Origin: Flavobacteriales bacterium | GTDB lineage: Bacteria > Bacteroidota > Bacteroidia > Flavobacteriales_F > PHOS-HE28 | Reading direction: 5' to 3' | Assembly: GCA_016699575.1 (NCBI GenBank) | Contig: CP064979.1 | Coordinates: forward strand, 1,736,001 to 1,800,000 | Length of the DNA: 64,000 bases | Shown here: piece after piece, positions 44,283-52,311 of the stretch | Layout of the letters: each line of letters opens with the position of its first letter | How positions within the stretch are numbered: position 1 is the stretch's first letter | Position numbers and translations under genes: made by a program | The notes under the pieces: generated by a model | The model's database searches: none | Seen by the model: the letters and a program-made list of their open reading frames with translations, nothing else | What the model was told of the DNA's origin: nothing

Positions 44283-44307
44283 GTCGCTTCCGCTACTGGA
44301 ACCTGAC
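44283..44307 (-). promoter_or_regulatory. Probable ECF sigma promoter of the sigma-factor operon
   Basis: Coding-strand GTCAGGTTC (44307-44299), 12 bp, CGAC (44286-44283), then 50 bp to the ATG at 44232. It is identical in spacing and core to the element at 42047-42071. Confidence 0.6.
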
Positions 44308-44372
44308 AACCAGGCCCAACTTTGTGTCAGGGAAGCTCCTTCCCGACGACGAACGGAACAGTGATCGGGCCC

Positions 44373-44978
44373 ATGCCACTCCGCACAACGCTTCTACTTG
44401 CCGCCATCTGCCTGCTCACGGTGCAACCGGTGCAGGCACAAGAACACCCGTACATCGCGGCGTACTCGCTTACGGTGTTCGATGGTGGCATCCGGTTGGA
44501 TTGGACGATCCTTGGTGGAAGCACGTGCGATGGTCAGGAAGTGGAGCGTTCCACCGATGGTGTGGTGTTCGCACCCGTTCACCGCATCGACGGCATCTGT
44601 GGCGACCCGCTCATTGCCCGCAGTTATGCCTGGGTTGACCAGGAGCCGCCAGAGTTCAGCACCGTGCACTACCGCGTCAAGCTGGGCTTCGATGGCTACA
44701 CGTCCATCAAGGCCGTGGTCTTCGATCAACTCACCACCAGCGATCAGCGCTTCTTTCCGTCGCCCATGACCGGTGAGGCGACGCTGGTGGTGAACGTACG
44801 TTCACTGGCCACGATCGATTTGCGCATCTGGAGCAGCAGCGGCCAGCTGGTCTTCGAGCGCGTCGGCGCAACCGGCCCGGCCGTACCCATCTCCATGGCC
44901 GAAGCTCCTGCCGGGGTATATGTCTACCAGGCCGCAAGTGATGGGCGCTTGTTCGTGGGGCGGTTCGTGAAGTATTAG
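44373..44978 (+). CDS. Secreted protein with T9SS-type C-terminal domain
   Basis: A 201-residue protein with signal peptide MPLRTTLLLAAICLLTVQPVQAQ. A beta-sandwich (about 25-120: GIRLDWTILGGSTCDGQEVE, FSTVHYRVKLGF) is of the kind that precedes sorting domains in Bacteroidota proteins. The C-terminal 75 residues (FFPSPMTGEATLVVNV, APAGVYVYQAASDGRLFVG) fit a type A sorting domain. It diverges from the sigma-factor operon. Confidence 0.8.
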   Translation: MPLRTTLLLAAICLLTVQPVQAQEHPYIAAYSLTVFDGGIRLDWTILGGSTCDGQEVERSTDGVVFAPVHRIDGICGDPLIARSYAWVDQEPPEFSTVHYRVKLGFDGYTSIKAVVFDQLTTSDQRFFPSPMTGEATLVVNVRSLATIDLRIWSSSGQLVFERVGATGPAVPISMAEAPAGVYVYQAASDGRLFVGRFVKY

Positions 44979-45191
44979 GATCCAACTCACGGACACTTCT
45001 TGGCCGCACCAAGATGCTCGACCACAGGCAGGAGATCACAAACCGGTCCGTACATGTTCGGCAACCGTTAGGAAAACCAGGCGCTCTTGCAGCGTGACGA
45101 AGCGTAGGCCACCGGCGAGCATGGTGGCGGGTGGCTTGCGGCCGACCTTCCGTTCGGTATCTGTCCTTCCACCGCCCAATAGCTCAGGGTG

Positions 45192-45365
45192 CTAACTCGA
45201 GCTCACCCAAGCACCTTCTCGCTCCACCGCCCTCCCCAACGCCTCCAAGGTCTCCAGCAACCGTGTGACTTCCTCCAGCCGCTTCTTCGTCCTCTTCCCT
45301 TCGAAGTGTCCTGCGATGGTGCTCACATCCGCCGGTGCGGCGAGCGTGCCGAGCACCGCGCTCAA
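45192..45365 (-). pseudogene. C-terminal remnant resembling a DNA methyltransferase/helicase tail
   Basis: The frame reads PADVSTIAGHFEGKRTKKRL then EEVTRLLETLEALGRAVERE and stops at 45192. This helical winged-helix-like tail is typical of large DNA methyltransferases and helicases in restriction islands. Upstream it is cut exactly at the border of the 419-bp duplicated segment, so the rest of the gene is missing. Assignment is by resemblance only. Confidence 0.35.
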
Positions 45366-45644
45366 GGCCGCGCCAAACGATGGGTGGTGGTGCGCCCACC
45401 GAAGGCCACCACCGGTCTGCTGTTGGCCCGCGCCGATGGACCAGTACAAGAGAAGGCGGTAGGCGACCAGACCGCAGGCCGTGTCGGCTTCTTCCTCCGG
45501 GTGGCCGACTTCGAGCGCACATACGCCCGCATGCGCGCCGCGAACGTGCACTTCCTCACCGAGCCCCGCGATGAGCCCTACGGGCGCGTGGTCGTGTTCC
45601 GCGATATCGCAGGCAACAAGTGGGACTTGCTTGGCCCGGGATAG
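45366..45644 (+). pseudogene. Truncated VOC-family gene fragment
   Basis: It encodes residues 39-130 of the VOC protein at 39700-40092 with very few changes (VLFLTEP becomes VHFLTEP; a Glu/Asp/Asn change nearby). The first 38 residues and the start codon are missing. An open frame continues upstream to 45189 but encodes unrelated sequence, so this is a chimeric, probably non-functional frame. Confidence 0.8.
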
Positions 45645-45784
45645 AAGGGGCCTTGTGGGTTGCGTGCGCGAGGCATGCAGCCATGGTGGGTTACCGGTTG
45701 CTCTGGCGCCACAGGCGCGCGACCGATGGACACTCGGCAAAGCCGAGCGTCAACACCAGTGCGCACACGCGAGGTGGTGCAGGG
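45366..45784. repeat. Derived copy of the 419-bp segment (VOC fragment plus repeat copy D)
   Basis: It is nearly identical to 39814-40232. The left end abuts a truncated gene tail at 45365/45366, and the right end lies 25 bp from the stop of the restriction helicase gene. Its repeat part (about 45702-45784) is dispersed repeat family 2 copy D. Confidence 0.88.
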
Positions 45785-45809
45785 TCGGGAGCAGTGCGCT
45801 AGGAAAGCA

Positions 45810-48800
45810 CTAGAGGTACTGTTGCAATAAACCCGGCACCTCGTCCGGTTTCATTGCCATTCTGAAGCTCCACACCCCGTAGTCCTTGGTGGCGTTCACG
45901 GCATGGCACCAGCGCAAAGCCGCGGCCTGCTTCTTCTCCTTCAATTCATCATAACCCTTCGTCTCCAGGATAAGATGGCGTTCTCCTTCACCTTTCAATC
46001 GAACGATGAAGTCCGGCACATACTCGTGCTGTTCCCCATTGTGGATATAAGGTATTCCCAGCCCTAGCCCAGCGTTTTTCACCCAAGCGTCAACGACGTT
46101 GTGGCGGTCCAGGAAGTACGCCGCGTTTTGCTCCCATCGCTTGGTGTCGGCCACCACATAGTTCACATGGCTGCGCATGGTCTCACGCGTTTCACGTGCG
46201 GTCCAGAAGTCCACATCGCTGGTGCTGCCCGCACCGCGCGAACGCTCGATGAGCGGCAGTTCTACCGGTACGCCCGCCTGTTCATCACCACGGATGTTCT
46301 CCACCAACGTCTCTACCAACCAACCATAGTAGGGCGACATGAACAAGTCCTTAATGTCCGCTGGTGCAGCCACCTCAACGAATTCGTTCACGTAGCGCTC
46401 GACAACGCGCGTTACCTGTGGGAAAAGGGACTGCGCGGTCAACCGACCAACGCTCTGCTGCACGTACTCCTTAGTGATCTGCCCGGCCACCTGGAAAACC
46501 AACTGTTGCAATCGATGGCCTGAACGGAATTCGCGCAACGTGATTTCTTGCGTCTTACCCGGGCCCATAAGGGAGGGTCGGCCGTTGTTGGAGGGGATGG
46601 AGGCCTTGGCAGTTACTTCCGGAGGGATCTTGTGTGGCTCCAACCTCAGGGGCGGCACATTCGTCCAGTCAACCTTGATGCGATCGCGTATCTCGTTCAC
46701 ATAGCCCTCCACACGCGGAAACTTGATAGCCAATGCTCTGCGTTCCGGCAGGGCACGCACGTGCTTCTTCTTCTGAATTTCTTTCGATGGACCTGCACCG
46801 CTCGCTTTGAACGGTACTACTTGGAACGGCACACCGAAGATCTCCGCAACTTCTTCCGTGAGTTTTCCGTCCTCCCCGATATCGTAGTTGGCACGGCGAA
46901 GACCACGACCAACGACCTGCTCGCAGAGTAGCTGGCTTTGGAAGGGACGCAGGCCGATGATGTGCGTGACCGTATTGCAGTCCCAGCCTTCCGTGAGCAT
47001 GCCCACGCTCACGATGCAACGCACATCGCGACCGGGCGGGTGCATAGGCCGGTCCATCTTCTTGGCCAACTCCTCGAAACCTTCGGGTAGGATGTCACGC
47101 CCCTGGCGGTCGCGCGGCCATTCCATTCGACCAACAGTGTCCAAGGTGAAACGCATCCAACGTACTTCATCGCTCTTAGATGCGCCGCCATCACTATCGT
47201 CCACCACCTTGCTGTGGACTACGATGGTGTTCTGTACTGTTGCAGAGTTCTTGAATTCGGGCAGACCGGACGGTGGAATACCATGTGGCCGCACGTCGTT
47301 TGCCAGCCACTCGAATATGACATTGGCCAAAGCGGTGTTCTTGCAAACGAGGATAAACACTGGCGGCCGTGGTTCCTGACCGGTCGCCTTCCACTCTTCC
47401 CAGATCTTGTGCCAACGACCACCCAACATGCCTATGGGCGTGTTGCTCCACTTCAGTATGGCTTCGGGTTTTGGAGCTGCGTGCTTACCCCCTCGTTCGC
47501 TTGCTGTGAGACGGCCTGGCTGCAGGATCCATTGCCAGATGTTGAAGTAGCCCGGCACCTCTTGGCCGCTGGTGTCCTGCACTGCGAGTTGTGGGATCTT
47601 CACCAAGCCGCTTTCGATGGCATCGATCAAACCGAAGTCACTCACCACCCATTGGAAGGGGCGGTTGGCATCTTGGCCTACGCGGTTCAGATAGTACGGC
47701 GTTGCGCTGAGGTCGATGCAGGCATTGATGCCACGCAGCTTGTGGATGCGGTCCAGGCCTTCCACCCAAATAGTCGCCTCCTTCTTGCTCTCCTTCCATT
47801 CCTCCTCCTCATCGGGGTCCTCGAACTCCAACCCTTCCTGTTCCTCCAACTTCGTCTTGATCCTGTACGCGTGGTGCGCTTCGTCGTTGAAGACAAGTAT
47901 GTTCTGCTTACCACCCACCCCGCGCAATACACGGTTTACCAGTGCGGTGTCGCTTTCCACGTACTTCACGCTGCGAATCTTGAGCGTGGTGTCGATGTCC
48001 GCGTCGTAGCCGGGTGCTACTTCGATAACCTCCTGCGCGATCTGCTGATGCAGCGTTTCGCGCGTTAGCCAGCGCGTCCCACGTTTGGTATCGTTCTTCT
48101 CGCCGATGCGGATGGTCTCCGTGGTCTCCACGGCCACACCGGCTTTCACCACTTTGCCGCCATCACCGCCGGTCTGCGGCACCTGTGGCTGGAATTCGTG
48201 CCAGTTCTTGATCAGCACTTTGCCTTGGCACAGCTGCGCCATCAGGTGCGCAGGCACCAGGTCGCGCTTGCGATAGAGGCTTGCCTCGCCTTGCTCGGGG
48301 TCCAGTTCGCTCAGGCGGCTCCGGATGGTGACGTTGGGGCATACTACCAGCACTACATCGCTGAAGCGAGCATCGCCTTTGTCGTTCACCTTGTTCAGGA
48401 TGCTCCATGCGCTGAGCATGCCCATCACCGTGGTCTTGCCACTGCCCGTAGCCATCTTACAGGCATAGCGCAGGAAGCCAGCATAGCCTTTGGCCTTTGC
48501 CTCCTCACCGGGTTCATCGCGCTTCACTTCGATGCCTTGGCGGAAGTCGGCCCGAGCCTCCGTAAGGAAGATAATGGTCTCTGCTGCTTCAACTTGCGCG
48601 AAGAAGAGCCGCTGTTGGCGGCCTACGCGCGTCCAGTATTTCAGAAGGTCCAGTGTGGTGCGCGTTACGCCTGGGTAGTTCTGCTCGCGCCAATTCTTGA
48701 TGCGCTCCCGGATAATGTTCACCTGCCTCAACTCGATCAGGATCCCCCCTTCCTGCTCACCTCGGCCCTGCGGCCGATACCAATAGCTCGCTGGTCGCCG

Positions 48801-48905
48801 ACCTTGCCTGCGGTCCGCGCTTTGGCCCTCCAATATCCACCAATGCTCTTTCGGCTCGTCGTATGGGCCGTTCAGGATCGGGGTCTCTACCTCGAAGTTG
48901 TTCAT
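45810..48905 (-). CDS. Type III restriction enzyme Res subunit (helicase-nuclease)
   Basis: A 1031-residue protein. SF2 helicase motifs: Walker A MATGSGKTTVMGM (about 151-163), DEAH in FNDEAHHAY (341-344), SAT in LSATPYYLN, and motif VI in CEQVVGRGLRRANY. The C-terminal PD-(D/E)xK nuclease is visible in YVPDFIVRL (PD 964-965) and ILETKGYDE (ExK 981-983). All motifs are intact. It needs the Mod subunit for recognition and cuts after ATP-driven translocation. It is the last gene of a four-gene operon; its start overlaps the OLD-like gene by 4 bp. Confidence 0.93.
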   Translation of the reverse strand: MNNFEVETPILNGPYDEPKEHWWILEGQSADRRQGRRPASYWYRPQGRGEQEGGILIELRQVNIIRERIKNWREQNYPGVTRTTLDLLKYWTRVGRQQRLFFAQVEAAETIIFLTEARADFRQGIEVKRDEPGEEAKAKGYAGFLRYACKMATGSGKTTVMGMLSAWSILNKVNDKGDARFSDVVLVVCPNVTIRSRLSELDPEQGEASLYRKRDLVPAHLMAQLCQGKVLIKNWHEFQPQVPQTGGDGGKVVKAGVAVETTETIRIGEKNDTKRGTRWLTRETLHQQIAQEVIEVAPGYDADIDTTLKIRSVKYVESDTALVNRVLRGVGGKQNILVFNDEAHHAYRIKTKLEEQEGLEFEDPDEEEEWKESKKEATIWVEGLDRIHKLRGINACIDLSATPYYLNRVGQDANRPFQWVVSDFGLIDAIESGLVKIPQLAVQDTSGQEVPGYFNIWQWILQPGRLTASERGGKHAAPKPEAILKWSNTPIGMLGGRWHKIWEEWKATGQEPRPPVFILVCKNTALANVIFEWLANDVRPHGIPPSGLPEFKNSATVQNTIVVHSKVVDDSDGGASKSDEVRWMRFTLDTVGRMEWPRDRQGRDILPEGFEELAKKMDRPMHPPGRDVRCIVSVGMLTEGWDCNTVTHIIGLRPFQSQLLCEQVVGRGLRRANYDIGEDGKLTEEVAEIFGVPFQVVPFKASGAGPSKEIQKKKHVRALPERRALAIKFPRVEGYVNEIRDRIKVDWTNVPPLRLEPHKIPPEVTAKASIPSNNGRPSLMGPGKTQEITLREFRSGHRLQQLVFQVAGQITKEYVQQSVGRLTAQSLFPQVTRVVERYVNEFVEVAAPADIKDLFMSPYYGWLVETLVENIRGDEQAGVPVELPLIERSRGAGSTSDVDFWTARETRETMRSHVNYVVADTKRWEQNAAYFLDRHNVVDAWVKNAGLGLGIPYIHNGEQHEYVPDFIVRLKGEGERHLILETKGYDELKEKKQAAALRWCHAVNATKDYGVWSFRMAMKPDEVPGLLQQYL

Positions 48906-50566
48906 AGCCCGAACGCTTCCTTGATGAAGTCGAGTTTTTCTCTCACTTCGGGATGTATCTCCTCTGGGTGCATGAACTCCGCGATTTCATGATAGCGTGT
49001 ATAGTGCAGGCCATGGATCCCCGCAGCCGATAGAATCGGCGGCAGAACCACTGAACGGGCCTTGTAGTCCTTGTCGGCCAGTAGGCGTTCTACAATGATG
49101 GGTGGCTCTGCGGGGTTGGCGATGAAGGCGTCTACAATGTTCGCTCCGGAACCCGCACCGGCATACTTGTCGAACATGGTCACCAGTGAATCACGGAGCG
49201 TTTCGCTCTTGCCATCATTCTGGTCGATGTATCGCTTCAACGCGCCCGGGTGCACCAGGTAGCTCTCCACCTCGTATCGTTTGAAGACGATGCGATTGAA
49301 TTTCCCAGTCTCTGGTCGTTCACTGGGTGGAACCCCCTGTTCCTTGCCATCACCATCCACCAGTTGCACGGCGGTCATCGCAGGCTCGATGAGTTGCAGG
49401 GCTTCGTAATGTTCCCGTGCTTGTTGTGTGGTGGTAGCAGGCTTCCAGAAAGGCTCAGTGCTCAGCCACGCATGCAAAGGATGTTGCAGAATGCGAGCGA
49501 ACTCGCGAAGCAGCTTCCAGTCGGTAGAACCTTCAAGATAGAGGATGCCTTTGGTGCCGAGCGCTAGCATCACGTCTGCTTGGGTCAATGTGCGCAATGA
49601 CTTCACCAACCTTGTGCGCGCCACCTTATCGGCCAATCGACGCGGGGTTGAGAACACAAGCATCAGTTCCTCGGGCTCGACCGAATTGATGATGACCTCC
49701 GAATGCGTGGCGATAATGAGCTGCGAATTGCGACGAGTCGCTACAGAACGAAGTTCAGCGTAGATCACATCCTGCAGGAACACGTGAAGGTGCGCGTCCG
49801 GCTCATCCAGTAGTAGCACCGATGCCGGGCGCATATGCAGGAAGGCCAAGAGCATGAGGACCTGTTGCATCCCACTACCTGCTGCGCTGACATCCAGGCG
49901 CAAGTCTGTTCCTACTGGCTGGTACTCGCAAACGATGTCGGCACCTATGCTATTGGGTGGCAACAGTTCGCAACGGAACAGGTCGCGGATCGACTTTCGT
50001 AGGGCTTCCCACGCGTCATTGATGCCATGTGCTTCAACGAGCAGGTTCCGGATGATCTCACCGGGTTTGCCCTGTCCGAGCAATTGATCTTGCTTGGCCC
50101 GCGTATACACCGGCTCCTCAATCGAAAGACCCGTCATCGGAGGCACATACGTAGCGTTGACATTGGCCTTCGTGCGCAGCACCTCGGGGTCGGCAGATGG
50201 AGTGGGCCGTATATAGATCTGCTCTGTACTGTCCGGCTTCAGTTCCATCGTGACCGTCCAGCCTTCAGTGCTTTGCACTTCTATCTCGATGGTCTTGCGC
50301 TGACGTTGATGAAAGAGCCAATCGAAGTTCCGCAATGGCACAGGCAGGAATGCTTGCCGCGCCATGGGGGCCTGCGTGTAGCCGTTGCGTTTGTTGTAGT
50401 CGTTCAGTTCACGCCACCGGTTCAATGCCAAGTTCCACGCCGCGATCGCCTGCAGTGCAGTGGTCTTGCCCATGTTGTTGGGGCCGGCCAGCACGACAGG
50501 ACCCTCCAGCAGGAATTCAGCGTTCTCGTAGCGCTTGAAATTCTTGATGGTGACCTTCCTGATCAT
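48902..50566 (-). CDS. OLD-like ATPase with TOPRIM-type segment (paralogue 2)
   Basis: A 554-residue protein starting MIRKVTIKNFKRYENAEFLL. Walker A is GPNNMGKTTALQA (28-40). The ABC signature (VSAAGSGMQQVLMLLAFL), Walker B (VLLLDEPDAHLHVF) and switch His (IATHSEVII) are present. After the ATPase comes LYLEGSTDWKLLREFA, the Glu-bearing strand of OLD/TOPRIM nucleases, and a later acidic VQLVDGDGKEQ. It is a paralogue of the next gene upstream. A nuclease or sensor role inside the restriction operon is inferred from domain content. Confidence 0.85.
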   Translation of the reverse strand: MIRKVTIKNFKRYENAEFLLEGPVVLAGPNNMGKTTALQAIAAWNLALNRWRELNDYNKRNGYTQAPMARQAFLPVPLRNFDWLFHQRQRKTIEIEVQSTEGWTVTMELKPDSTEQIYIRPTPSADPEVLRTKANVNATYVPPMTGLSIEEPVYTRAKQDQLLGQGKPGEIIRNLLVEAHGINDAWEALRKSIRDLFRCELLPPNSIGADIVCEYQPVGTDLRLDVSAAGSGMQQVLMLLAFLHMRPASVLLLDEPDAHLHVFLQDVIYAELRSVATRRNSQLIIATHSEVIINSVEPEELMLVFSTPRRLADKVARTRLVKSLRTLTQADVMLALGTKGILYLEGSTDWKLLREFARILQHPLHAWLSTEPFWKPATTTQQAREHYEALQLIEPAMTAVQLVDGDGKEQGVPPSERPETGKFNRIVFKRYEVESYLVHPGALKRYIDQNDGKSETLRDSLVTMFDKYAGAGSGANIVDAFIANPAEPPIIVERLLADKDYKARSVVLPPILSAAGIHGLHYTRYHEIAEFMHPEEIHPEVREKLDFIKEAFGL

Positions 50567-52311
50567 GGCTTCTTTGCGTTGTGCGCTACCTCCGTTATGC
50601 GCTTCAATACCTCCACGATCTCTTGATCGACCTCGGTCGGTTCAAGCAGGTTCGCCAATGCCGCATAGTCTGACTTGTTCATGGAAACGGGCAGCCCCAG
50701 TTTCTCAAAGAAGCTCTTGAACACTTGCGGCAGGTAATCATCACTGACTTTGGTCGTGAGCCAGAAGGCATGATCGGGATCGCGCAGCACCGCAGGGGTG
50801 GTATTGTCCGCGATAGCCGCATGCATGGCCTCCTGTCGTTTCAGTAGTTCGCCCTGGTCGAACAGGTCTTTCACCTTCACGCTGCGCTCCACCCAGCGCA
50901 TCAGCAAGCCTGGGGTGCAGAAGTAGTTCTCCAGTTCTCTGCGCTGCCACTGGAGCATGGTCAAGGGTGAGTTCGCCTGGATACGCACATCGGGTGAGTT
51001 GTCGAACACGGCGATGCCTGCCAACTGCGGATGGGCTTCGCGCAGCCCCGAGAAATGTCGCTGGGCCTTGTCCGTTTGGTTCAGCACATAATGGTGGAAG
51101 GGGCGGTCCAGTGCGGGCAGCGCTTCCGGATAGGCGATGGCGGCCAGGTTGCGCAAGGCGGTGAGGTCGGTGCTTCCTTCCAAATAGAGCACCCAGCCGG
51201 TGATCTCGGCCTGTATGAATTGGTCGAAACCGATCTCGTTGAGCGCCTTGCGGAGCTCTTTGGTCTGCCGCACCGTGTGCGGTTTGCCAATGAAGGCCAC
51301 GATGCGGCTGTCTTCCGCTTCACGCAAGACCACCTCACTGTGCGTTGCCAGCACCAATTGGCTGCCGAGGGCGTCCGCTGTTGAGGAAAGTTCTCGGTAG
51401 ATCTGGCTCTGGCGCAGGATCTCCAAATGCGCGTCCGGCTCGTCGATGAGCAGCACGGACTTCGGGCGCCACCGGAGGAACGTGAGCAATAGCAGTGTTT
51501 GTTGCAGGCCCCGGCCAGCCGCGCTCAGGTCGAGGCTCGCCTGTTTGCGTTGGCCCGGTGTCACTTCGTCCACGTAGCTCATGCTGATCTCCCCGCGCGC
51601 TGCATTGTACTCGGGGTCCAACAGGCGGATGCCGAAGAGCCTGCGCATCTGCGCCACCAGATTGGGCCATTCGCCCTTGCCCATTTCATCGCGCTCCTTC
51701 ATCCACACCTGGTAGCACAGGTTGCGCAGCACGTCCGCGGTCTTGCCTTGGCCGAGCGAAACGGTGATCGCGCCCTCGTCGATCTTGCGCTCGTTGGATT
51801 CAAGACCGGACATCGGCGGTAGATAGGCCACATCGATCTCCAGTGCTTCATCCGGTATCTCCCACTTGTCCTTGGCGTTCAGGTGGCGTTTGCTCGGCCG
51901 GCAGTGGATGTACTCATCGTTGGCATGGTCGAACTCCAGCGCGCAGAACCATTCCTTCCCGTTGGTTACGCCTTCCACCGTGATCTCGATATGTACCTTC
52001 TGTGTAGCGCGCTTCTGGTCGCCCTTGGGCACTTGGCGCAGATGAAGGTCCTTCCAAAGCATGCCCATGTCCGGTACAGGCAACTGCACCAGGTCGCGGC
52101 GGCTCACGACAACTCCGGCGCGTGTCTTGGCCACGCTCTTCTCACTGCGCTTGGCGCTCCAGGTCTTCAACCCGAGGTCCCACAAGGCCAGCGCCTGTAA
52201 GGCTGTGGTCTTGCCGGCATTGTTGGGCCCCACGAAGATCACAGGTGAGCCGAGTTCAATTTCCGCCTCATCGAAGCGCTTGAAATTCTTGATGGTGACC
52301 TTTTGGATCAT
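50563..52311 (-). CDS. OLD-like ATPase with TOPRIM-type segment (paralogue 1)
   Basis: A 582-residue protein starting MIQKVTIKNFKRFDEAEIEL. Walker A is GPNNAGKTTALQA (28-40), signature LSAAGRGLQQTLLLLTFL (about 262-279), Walker B VLLIDEPDAHLEIL (286-299) and switch His LATHSEVVL (321-329). The TOPRIM-like Glu is in LYLEGSTDLTALR (375-387), with GIAVFDNSPDVR as the probable acidic partner strand. It is clearly homologous to the 554-residue protein but diverged. It overlaps both neighbours by 4 bp, so all four proteins are made from one coupled transcript. Confidence 0.85.
   Translation of the reverse strand: MIQKVTIKNFKRFDEAEIELGSPVIFVGPNNAGKTTALQALALWDLGLKTWSAKRSEKSVAKTRAGVVVSRRDLVQLPVPDMGMLWKDLHLRQVPKGDQKRATQKVHIEITVEGVTNGKEWFCALEFDHANDEYIHCRPSKRHLNAKDKWEIPDEALEIDVAYLPPMSGLESNERKIDEGAITVSLGQGKTADVLRNLCYQVWMKERDEMGKGEWPNLVAQMRRLFGIRLLDPEYNAARGEISMSYVDEVTPGQRKQASLDLSAAGRGLQQTLLLLTFLRWRPKSVLLIDEPDAHLEILRQSQIYRELSSTADALGSQLVLATHSEVVLREAEDSRIVAFIGKPHTVRQTKELRKALNEIGFDQFIQAEITGWVLYLEGSTDLTALRNLAAIAYPEALPALDRPFHHYVLNQTDKAQRHFSGLREAHPQLAGIAVFDNSPDVRIQANSPLTMLQWQRRELENYFCTPGLLMRWVERSVKVKDLFDQGELLKRQEAMHAAIADNTTPAVLRDPDHAFWLTTKVSDDYLPQVFKSFFEKLGLPVSMNKSDYAALANLLEPTEVDQEIVEVLKRITEVAHNAKKP

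Noticed and set aside
45189..45644. 151-residue plus-strand frame with a VOC C-terminus
   Set aside because: The first 50 residues are unrelated to the VOC fold and come from the strand opposite a gene remnant. It is a chimeric frame made by the duplicated segment.
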